Assembly: GCA_031119195.1 (NCBI GenBank)
Contig: JAVHYG010000011.1
Coordinates: 1 to 22,040, forward strand
Origin: Rickettsiella sp.
Lineage (GTDB): Bacteria; Pseudomonadota; Gammaproteobacteria; Diplorickettsiales; Diplorickettsiaceae
Direction: 5' to 3'
DNA length: 22,040 nt
Shown: piece after piece, positions 16,325 through 22,040 of the stretch
How positions within the stretch are numbered: position 1 is the stretch's first letter
How the letters are laid out: each line of letters begins with the position of its first letter
Translations under genes and position numbers: made by a program
The notes under the pieces: generated by a model
Seen by the model: the letters and a program-made list of their open reading frames with translations, nothing else
Told to the model about the DNA's origin: nothing
The model's database searches: none

Positions 16325-16487
16325 TGGGTCTCTCCTCGTTTCTCATAGAGCCTAATATACTCATAGCATGGGATTTTTAGTAAGGTGCCGTGAAAATAAG
16401 CAACCTCAACCTTCATTGGTACAACATACATGAGGATTGCAAGTGGCAACACAGCCAAAAATTTAAGTGTGAAGAGTATAGCAAATT

Positions 16488-19163
16488 TTAAACTTTAACA
16501 GGATCCGGCTTTTCCGTATCAATATTATATTTCTTTAGTGCTTCCTGAATCTTATTACTAGAGAGCATCCCTTCTTCTACTAAAGCATGTAAACTAGCTA
16601 GCACAATATAAAAACGATTGACTTCAAAAAATAGACGTAGCTGTTCGCGTGTATCACTACGACCAAAACCATCTGTACCCAAAACCACATACCGTTGTTT
16701 GAGATATCCACGAATTTGATCAGCATTTAAACGAATATAATCTGTCGCTGCAATAACAGGCCCAGTTCGATCGTGTAAACAATCAGTCACATAACTTAAT
16801 TTAGGTGTATCTCTAGGATGTAAATTATTATGTCGTTCTACGCTCAATGCTTCTTTACGCAACTCTGAAAAACTCGTTACACTCCAAATATCTGATGTAA
16901 TATTAAAATCTGTTTCCAATAGTTCTGCCGCGGCAATAACTTCATTTAAAATAGTACCGGAACCTAATAATTGTACATGTCCTTTTTTCGGTTTTTTATT
17001 CTCAGACAACAAATACATTCCTTTAAGAATACCTTCCTCACTTCCCGTAGGTAAAGCAGGTTGTTTATAGTTTTCATTCATTAATGTCAGGTAATAAAAC
17101 ACATTTTCTTGGTTTTCTACCATGCGGCGTAACCCATCTTGAATAATCACTGCAAGTTCATAAGCAAAACAGGGATCGTAAGCAACGCAATTAGGAACAA
17201 CTGAGAAAAATAAAAGATTATGACCATCTTGATGCTGCAATCCTTCGCCAGCCAGCGTCGTTCTACCTGCCGTTGCACCTAAAATAAAACCGCGCGCTTG
17301 CATATCACCAGCCGCCCATACAAAATCCCCTACACGTTGATAACCAAACATCGAGTAATAAATATAAAAAGGGATCATCGTTAAATTATTTGTACTATAC
17401 GACGTAGCGGCTGCCATCCATGAACAAAATGCACCACCTTCATTGATTCCTTCTTCTAATAATTGACCTTTTTTATCTTCACGATAATACATCAGTTGAT
17501 CAGCATCTACCGGCTTATAAAGTTGCCCTATGGGTGAATAAATTCCTATCTGACGAAATAAACCTTCCATACCAAAGGTACGAGACTCATCTGGAACAAT
17601 CGGTACAATACGAGGGCCAATGACTTTATCTTTTAAAAGATGGCGTAAAATTTCTACAAAAACCATGGTCGTAGAAACTTCACGTTCATTAGAACCTCTT
17701 AATGAAGCAAATGTGTCTAATGCAGGTGTTTTCAAAGTTTCATCACAAGCAAGACGTCGGCCAGGTAAATAACCACCTAATTTTTTACGATTTTCTTGTA
17801 GATATTTAATTTCGATACTATCTTGTCCTGGATGATAAAAGCTTAACTTTTCAACGTCTTCATCGGTCATTTTTAGTTTAAATCGATCCCTAAATGCAAG
17901 CAGTTGTTCCTGTGTCATTTTCTTTTGTTGATGAGTGATATTTTGCCCTTCACCGGCAGTACCCATACCATAACCTTTAATCGTTTTCGCTAAAATAACA
18001 GTCGGTTGACCTTTATGTTCAACCGCCGATCGATAAGCCGCATACACTTTTTTAATATCATGGCCGCCGCGTTTTAAACGCCAAATATCCTCATTACTCA
18101 TATCCTCAACCAGTGACTTAAGTTCTGGAAATTTGCCAAAAAAATGTTCGCGGATATAACCACCATCTTTCGCCCGGTAATTTTGATACTCACCATCAAC
18201 CGTTTCCATCATTACCCGTTGTAATAATCCTTGCTTATCTTTTTCTAAAATCGTATCCCAAGCACACCCCCAAATTACTTTAATAACATTCCACCCAGCG
18301 CCGCGAAATACACCTTCCAACTCTTGAATAATTTTACCGTTACCCCGTACAGGACCATCTAGTCGTTGTAAATTACAATTGATAACAAAAATAAGGTTAT
18401 CAAGTTTTTCCCGTGCAGCGATAGAAAGTGCGCCTAGCGATTCCGGTTCATCCATTTCTCCATCACCACAAAACATCCATATTTTTCTATTTTGTGTTTT
18501 TTCAAGATTAAGTAACTCACGATTTTGCAAATATTTTAAAAAGCGTGCTTGATAGATCGCCTGCATAGGGCCTAACCCCATAGAAACGGTAGGAAATTGC
18601 CAAAAATCAGGCATTAGCCAGGGATGAGGATAAGAAGAAATTCCCTTTCCGCCTATTTCTTGACGAAAATAAGCAAGTTGGGTTTCGCTTAAACGTCCTT
18701 CTAAAAAAGCCCTCGCATAAATACCTGGTGAAGAATGGCCCTGAATATAAAGTAAATCTCCACCATGTTCATCAGAGACGGCATGAAAAAAGTGATTAAA
18801 CCCCACTTCATAGAGTGTCGCCGCAGACGCATAGGTTGCAATATGTCCACCTAATTCCGAAGAAACTTTCCCTGCCCGTAATACCATCATTACTGCATTC
18901 CAACGAATTAAAGCAGCAATATGTTTTTCTATGATTTTATTGCCGGGAAAAGAAGGTTCACGATTAACTGGAATTGTATTTATATAAGGTGTCGTTAAAG
19001 CGCCTGGTAAATCCACACCTTGTAGACGTACTTTATCGATGAGTTGTTTTATTAAGAACGCAGCCCTTTCATTGCCTTCTTCCTTTAAAACAGATCGTAG
19101 AGCATCTAACCATTCTTTTGTCTCAACCGGATCGGTATCAAAGTGAACTGTTTGCTGCGTCAT
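16488..19163 (-). CDS. aceE: Pyruvate dehydrogenase E1 component, homodimeric
   Basis: 891 aa from the chosen start; the Escherichia coli enzyme has 887. Thiamine-diphosphate enzyme that decarboxylates pyruvate and acetylates the E2 lipoyl group, linking glycolysis to the citric acid cycle. Visible: GGHIATYAS (His107) and GHSSPGIYAR (His142) of the active site, the ThDP/Mg motif GDGEMDEPES (233-242), a later GLQHQDGHN, and the transketolase-like C-terminal half. The open frame extends 52 codons upstream to 19319, but that part matches no E1 sequence. I start at the ATG at 19163 because MTQQTVHFDTDPVETKEWLD fits the conserved E1 N-terminus and GAGGG lies 11 nt upstream. The 174-base gap after ampE contains two dyads; pdhR, which represses this operon in enterobacteria, is absent here. 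Confidence 0.96.
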   Translation of the reverse strand: MTQQTVHFDTDPVETKEWLDALRSVLKEEGNERAAFLIKQLIDKVRLQGVDLPGALTTPYINTIPVNREPSFPGNKIIEKHIAALIRWNAVMMVLRAGKVSSELGGHIATYASAATLYEVGFNHFFHAVSDEHGGDLLYIQGHSSPGIYARAFLEGRLSETQLAYFRQEIGGKGISSYPHPWLMPDFWQFPTVSMGLGPMQAIYQARFLKYLQNRELLNLEKTQNRKIWMFCGDGEMDEPESLGALSIAAREKLDNLIFVINCNLQRLDGPVRGNGKIIQELEGVFRGAGWNVIKVIWGCAWDTILEKDKQGLLQRVMMETVDGEYQNYRAKDGGYIREHFFGKFPELKSLVEDMSNEDIWRLKRGGHDIKKVYAAYRSAVEHKGQPTVILAKTIKGYGMGTAGEGQNITHQQKKMTQEQLLAFRDRFKLKMTDEDVEKLSFYHPGQDSIEIKYLQENRKKLGGYLPGRRLACDETLKTPALDTFASLRGSNEREVSTTMVFVEILRHLLKDKVIGPRIVPIVPDESRTFGMEGLFRQIGIYSPIGQLYKPVDADQLMYYREDKKGQLLEEGINEGGAFCSWMAAATSYSTNNLTMIPFYIYYSMFGYQRVGDFVWAAGDMQARGFILGATAGRTTLAGEGLQHQDGHNLLFFSVVPNCVAYDPCFAYELAVIIQDGLRRMVENQENVFYYLTLMNENYKQPALPTGSEEGILKGMYLLSENKKPKKGHVQLLGSGTILNEVIAAAELLETDFNITSDIWSVTSFSELRKEALSVERHNNLHPRDTPKLSYVTDCLHDRTGPVIAATDYIRLNADQIRGYLKQRYVVLGTDGFGRSDTREQLRLFFEVNRFYIVLASLHALVEEGMLSSNKIQEALKKYNIDTEKPDPVKV

Positions 19164-19192
19164 AGTAATAATAGCCCTCAGAAAATAGAAAC

Positions 19193-19224
19193 TTTTCCTA
19201 ACTGCAATGATAGAGTTGGGAAAA
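19193..19224 (-). promoter_or_regulatory. Dyad in the aceE leader
   Basis: TTTTCCTAACT (19193-19203) and AGTTGGGAAAA (19214-19224) form an 11-bp inverted repeat with one G-T type mismatch and a 10-base spacer, 30-61 bases before the aceE ATG. It could be a repressor site or an mRNA stem. It does not match the PdhR box (ATTGGTnnnACCAAT). Confidence 0.4.
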
Positions 19225-19318
19225 GATCTAATATTTTTATAATAAACGCTGCCTAGGCCAAAGCCGGAATCAAGAAAATAACTAACATAATCTAAATCCC
19301 CACGTTTGCAGGGAAACA

Positions 19319-19357
19319 CTTTAGGGCACGATTATAATTATAATAGTACCCCTAAAG
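19319..19357 (-). repeat. Long hairpin spanning the ampE stop codon
   Basis: CTTTAGGG (19319-19326 as its complement partner) and CCCTAAAG (19350-19357) form a perfect 8-bp outer stem. The inside contains the 14-base palindrome ATTATAATTATAAT, giving a nearly continuous 19-20 bp dyad with a few mismatches. The ampE stop codon (19338-19340) is at its centre. No U-tract follows, so an mRNA processing or attenuation role between ampE and aceE is more likely than a plain terminator. Confidence 0.45.
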
Positions 19358-20081
19358 TAACCGCAAAAACTATAGTAAGAAAAATAACTAAAGAACGGTC
19401 AATAAGCCTTAATGCATTTGGATAATCTTCTGGCGTTAGTTCTGCTGTTTCCTGCAAATCTAAAGCAATACGACCACTTTTTTCAAGCAATTCACGATTA
19501 AATTGTATATCTCTCAATAAGTTATCTAACCAAAATTGGCTAGTGCGCACAAAATTACCTGCTAAAGCACAGAGTAGTGAAAATAGACGAATAGGTAACC
19601 AATCAAGTACGCCCCGCACCGGGCCAGCCGACTTACCCAAGACTGGATAACTTACATGGATATGTGCCGAACGCTCAACCAAACGATAAACCAGCGCAGC
19701 AATAGGACCTAATAAAGCAAACCAAAAAATAACAGCAAAGAGTGTTTCATTCGCTTGCCAGAATATCGGTTGATGTTCACTCTCTGTATCATAAATATTC
19801 ATTGGTCCTAAGCAATAAAAAAGGATGAAAGCACCGATAAGAAAAGCCAACAAGCCATGAATCAACAATACACTTAAGCCATAAATAAGTGCAACAGGTA
19901 TAACAACGGGCAATACAGCAAGCAGCAATGAAATATAATGATGCTGTGTCCATGACCGATCTTGTGTCAACTGATGTATTTTATCAACATATTCTTCAAA
20001 CCAATTAAAGCGGGCAAGTAAATTACCTTTATGTAAAAATCGTTCCAAACTTAAGCATAATAGTAATGTAATAAATGTCAT
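19338..20081 (-). CDS. ampE: AmpE-like inner-membrane protein
   Basis: 247 aa, shorter than Escherichia coli AmpE (284). The N-terminal region (SLERFLHKGNLLARFNWFEEYVDKI) and overall pattern of several membrane segments (about 50-90, 110-132, and a C-terminal span 229-247) fit AmpE, a membrane protein linked to beta-lactamase induction signalling through the ampDE locus; its biochemical activity is not settled. No ampD is adjacent. Position supports the call: in enterobacteria ampE lies upstream of aroP-pdhR-aceEF-lpd, and here it directly precedes aceE. The ATG is preceded by AGGAG at 5 nt, within a short direct repeat GGCAGGAGCAGGAG. A separate promoter and palindrome lie upstream at 20132-20168. 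Confidence 0.82.
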   Translation of the reverse strand: MTFITLLLCLSLERFLHKGNLLARFNWFEEYVDKIHQLTQDRSWTQHHYISLLLAVLPVVIPVALIYGLSVLLIHGLLAFLIGAFILFYCLGPMNIYDTESEHQPIFWQANETLFAVIFWFALLGPIAALVYRLVERSAHIHVSYPVLGKSAGPVRGVLDWLPIRLFSLLCALAGNFVRTSQFWLDNLLRDIQFNRELLEKSGRIALDLQETAELTPEDYPNALRLIDRSLVIFLTIVFAVTLGVLL

Positions 20082-20131
20082 AATATCTCCTGCTCCTGCC
20101 TAATTAAAATTCTTAATTCTCATTCGCATAT

Positions 20132-20160
20132 AATATACTAACTGTGAATGGGTTGGCGAA
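20132..20160 (-). promoter_or_regulatory. Candidate promoter of ampE (and possibly aceEF-lpd)
   Basis: On the minus strand TTCGCC and TATATT (5/6 to the -10) are 17 bases apart. The -35 match is poor (3/6) and lies inside the palindrome at 20154-20168, which would suit a regulated promoter. The leader would be about 45 nt. Confidence 0.35.
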
Positions 20161-20168
20161 TTTCGCCA
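20154..20168. promoter_or_regulatory. 15-bp palindromic operator-like site upstream of ampE
   Basis: TGGCGAATTTCGCCA is a perfect 7-1-7 inverted repeat, G/C-rich against an AT-rich background, 73-87 bases before the ampE start and overlapping its best -35. I do not recognise the cognate regulator. Confidence 0.45.
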
Positions 20169-20284
20169 TTTCACTCCTTAACTCTATACGATAAAGTTTT
20201 CTCATCCCTATCATAAATTTATTAACAAACAACGACCAACAGTAACTAAGTGGTGACCCGATCATTTATGCACGTGTTATTTTA

Positions 20285-21457
20285 TTAATCTACTCGCATC
20301 CTATCATTCAAGGCCAAAGGTGTAGGATAACGTAAAACTACCCAATAAGACGAACCAACAAACGTCAAAATAGTAGCTGCTTGAATCAGATAATTTGCTT
20401 TTGCGTTAATTAAAGCGGGAGTGGTTTCTGCCGCCAAATAAGCAAGCAACAACGAAAATTCACTGGCCTGTCCTAAACGCACACCCACTTCGCGTGCAAT
20501 ATTTTTTTTCTCCCCAGACCAACGCAATAAAACTTGAAACAACCAAGGCTTGATTAATAGCACTAAAGCCGCTAATAAAAATGCAGGTGCGATAACTTCC
20601 GGTAAATAGTGTAAATCAAAACTTGCACCAATCGCAAAGAAAAACATAATTAAACAAAAATCACGCAATGGTTTTAAATTATCCGCGATGAAAACAGCAA
20701 TCGGTCCCTCCGCAATAGAAACACCTGCTAAAAAAGCCCCTATTTCTGCCGAGAGGCCTAAAGCACGTGAGAGTTCTGCTAACCCTAGACACCATCCCAA
20801 CGCGACTAAAAAAAGATATTCCTTAACCCGATCAAAACGTACAAATAGTTTACTTATAAAATAATGTTGGATAACAAAAGCAAAACCTAGTAACAAAGGA
20901 AATGTAATCAAAGTTAAACCCAGATCAGCCCATTTTGATCCCGTCATGTGCGCACCATGCACAAATAACAACATGCCAATTGCTAGTAAATCCTGTAGCA
21001 ATAAGACACTGATCATTGTTTCACCAATAGGTTTGTGGTGTAACGCCAAAGTAGGTAATAGTTTTAACCCAATGATCGTACTCGAAAAGATTAAGCTAGC
21101 ACCTATCAATAGACTTTCTAATAAAGTAAAACTAAATAAATAGCCCACGGCAAAACCAATGGTAGTAAATAGTGCACTAAATACTAATGTCACCAAGGCC
21201 GTTTTTCGCAAACTACTTAAAAATTCTTGTGGTGTCAGATCCAAACCGACTAAAAATAATAAGAATATAATACCTACATCACCGATGCCGCGCGCTACAG
21301 AAATATTAGGAACTAATTTCAAACCACTAGGTCCTAAAATCAAACCCAGCAATATGTAAGCAACTAACAAAGATTGACGCGTGAAAAGTGCAATCGTCGC
21401 TAAGACCGCCGCACCGGTAAAAATTACAAACGTAGAGAAAACAAAGCTATGATCCAT
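20285..21457 (-). CDS. CPA2-family cation/proton antiporter (KefB-like membrane domain)
   Basis: 390 aa, about 11-13 hydrophobic segments covering almost the whole length. It would exchange K+ or Na+ for H+ across the inner membrane. Family motifs visible: GLILGPSGL (38-46), FLLFLVGLDLTP (65-76), SLIFSSTIIGLKLLP (121-135), LLLQDLLAI (152-160) with the conserved Asp156, an AEIGAFLAGVSIA stretch (237-249), and GQASEFSLLLAY (329-340). The C-terminal TrkA-N (RCK) nucleotide-binding domain of KefB/KefC is absent; the protein ends shortly after the last membrane segment, so gating by glutathione or NAD(H) as in KefB is unlikely. It starts 3 bases after the putA stop, and its ribosome site GGAGGAG is the end of putA, so translational coupling is expected. 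Cation preference cannot be read from the sequence. Confidence 0.88.
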   Translation of the reverse strand: MDHSFVFSTFVIFTGAAVLATIALFTRQSLLVAYILLGLILGPSGLKLVPNISVARGIGDVGIIFLLFLVGLDLTPQEFLSSLRKTALVTLVFSALFTTIGFAVGYLFSFTLLESLLIGASLIFSSTIIGLKLLPTLALHHKPIGETMISVLLLQDLLAIGMLLFVHGAHMTGSKWADLGLTLITFPLLLGFAFVIQHYFISKLFVRFDRVKEYLFLVALGWCLGLAELSRALGLSAEIGAFLAGVSIAEGPIAVFIADNLKPLRDFCLIMFFFAIGASFDLHYLPEVIAPAFLLAALVLLIKPWLFQVLLRWSGEKKNIAREVGVRLGQASEFSLLLAYLAAETTPALINAKANYLIQAATILTFVGSSYWVVLRYPTPLALNDRMRVD

Positions 21458-21460
21458 TCA

Positions 21461-22040
21461 TTACTCCTCCAAACATAACAACGAGGCATTACCTCCCGCT
21501 GCTGTGGTATTGATGGACAACGAACGTTCCACGCATAGTCGCGGTAAATAATAAGGCCCCCCCGCTTTCGGGCCTGTTCCTGAAAGACCCTCCCCACCAA
21601 AAGGCTGTACACCAACGACCGCACCTATCATCGTTCGATTAACGTATTGATTCCCTACATGAACCTGATGAATAATCGTATCCACGGTATTTTGAATACG
21701 GCTTTGTATTCCCAGCGTTAAACCATAACCCGTTTTATTGATCGACTCGATTACCTTATCACGATCCTTAGCCGCATAACGGATCATATGCAAAATAGGG
21801 CCAAACACTTCGCGCTTTAAATGATCTAAACCATCAATCTCAAATAAACACGGTGCAAAAAAATTGGTTTCATCTATACCCTCTGCCATTTTAACTTGAT
21901 AGAGTAACTTTGCTTCGCGTTGCATACGGTCAAAATGTTCTTGTAACGTTTTCTTAGCTGCTTTATCGATAACCGGACCAACATCAGTCGCTAAGAATGC
22001 TGGATCAGCAAGTTTCAACTCCGACATTGCACCACAAAGC
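21461..22040 (-). CDS. putA: Bifunctional proline/delta-1-pyrroline-5-carboxylate dehydrogenase, C-terminal end (partial)
   Basis: Only the last ~193 codons are in the window; the frame stays open through base 22040, reading LCGAM before SELKLADP. This is the end of the aldehyde dehydrogenase module of PutA, which oxidises P5C (glutamate semialdehyde) to glutamate with NAD+. Diagnostic pieces: DVGPVIDKAAK, FFAPCLFEI, EVFGPILHMIRY, GNQYVNRTMIGAVVGVQPFG and GEGLSGTGPKAGGP. The catalytic cysteine, the proline dehydrogenase half, and any DNA-binding domain lie outside. The apparent ATG at 22027 is internal Met, not the start. After GGP the protein ends within about 35 residues, without the extra C-terminal domain of longer PutA types. 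Confidence 0.93.
   Translation of the reverse strand, partial: LCGAMSELKLADPAFLATDVGPVIDKAAKKTLQEHFDRMQREAKLLYQVKMAEGIDETNFFAPCLFEIDGLDHLKREVFGPILHMIRYAAKDRDKVIESINKTGYGLTLGIQSRIQNTVDTIIHQVHVGNQYVNRTMIGAVVGVQPFGGEGLSGTGPKAGGPYYLPRLCVERSLSINTTAAGGNASLLCLEE

Noticed and set aside
16399..16443. Possible terminator or PdhR-like site (ATTGGTAC) between aceE and aceF
   Set aside because: The stem is broken and has no U-tract; only half of the PdhR palindrome is present.
19164..19319. 52-codon N-terminal extension of aceE
   Set aside because: The extension has no E1 similarity and covers two dyads. The internal ATG at 19163 has a ribosome site and matches the conserved E1 N-terminus.
21424..21624. 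66-codon minus-strand frame overlapping putA and the antiporter
   Set aside because: It is a shadow of the putA frame, which has clear PutA motifs in the same bases.
1..22040. CRISPR array, tRNA or rRNA genes, intact insertion sequence
   Set aside because: I saw no regularly spaced repeats, no cloverleaf-like sequence, no rRNA signature and no transposase frame.

Overview
The window looks like chromosome of an AT-rich, host-associated gammaproteobacterium. My best guess is the Legionellales/Coxiellaceae, near Rickettsiella or Diplorickettsia. Reasons: gamma-type pyruvate dehydrogenase genes in the order aceE-aceF-lpdA next to ampE (in Escherichia coli ampE lies just upstream of the pdh locus), strongly A/T-biased codons, and giant eukaryote-directed toxin-like proteins of the kind known from arthropod symbionts. 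The taxonomic call is inference from protein style, not from a marker gene.

Left part (1-13455), accessory region. Two paralogous minus-strand genes begin with the same module order: a CE-clan (Ulp1/C48-like) cysteine protease-like domain, a linker, then a complete NB-ARC/STAND NTPase. The copy at 48-3548 (1166 aa) stops just after this shared module. The copy at 5420-12997 (2525 aa) continues into a hydrophobic TcdA/TcdB-like pore-forming segment, a long beta-rich stretch with RTX-like glycine/aspartate motifs, a furin-type RSKR site, and a C-terminal membrane-associated module ending in LPPSY. Between them, on the opposite strand, is a 378-aa multi-pass membrane protein of unknown function (4154-5290) behind a perfect 7-1-7 Fur-type palindrome. 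Related small inverted-repeat elements lie upstream of both paralogues. The proximal upstream region of the large gene also carries a tandem 16-bp repeat and three copies of an 8-bp motif.

Right part (13456-22040), housekeeping, all minus strand and read from right to left: the C-terminal end of putA, a CPA2-type (KefB-like) cation/proton antiporter starting 3 bases after the putA stop, ampE, then aceE, aceF and lpdA, closed by a strong hairpin at 13371-13405. No pdhR or aroP lies between ampE and aceE. Several hairpins and palindromes mark the control regions of ampE and aceE.

The most notable system is the protease-STAND-pore toxin with its shortened paralogue and the Fur-box membrane gene between them. 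It resembles the large modular toxins discussed for reproductive parasites (CifB-like and latrotoxin/TcdA-TcdB-containing proteins), but I see no CifA-like partner in the window.
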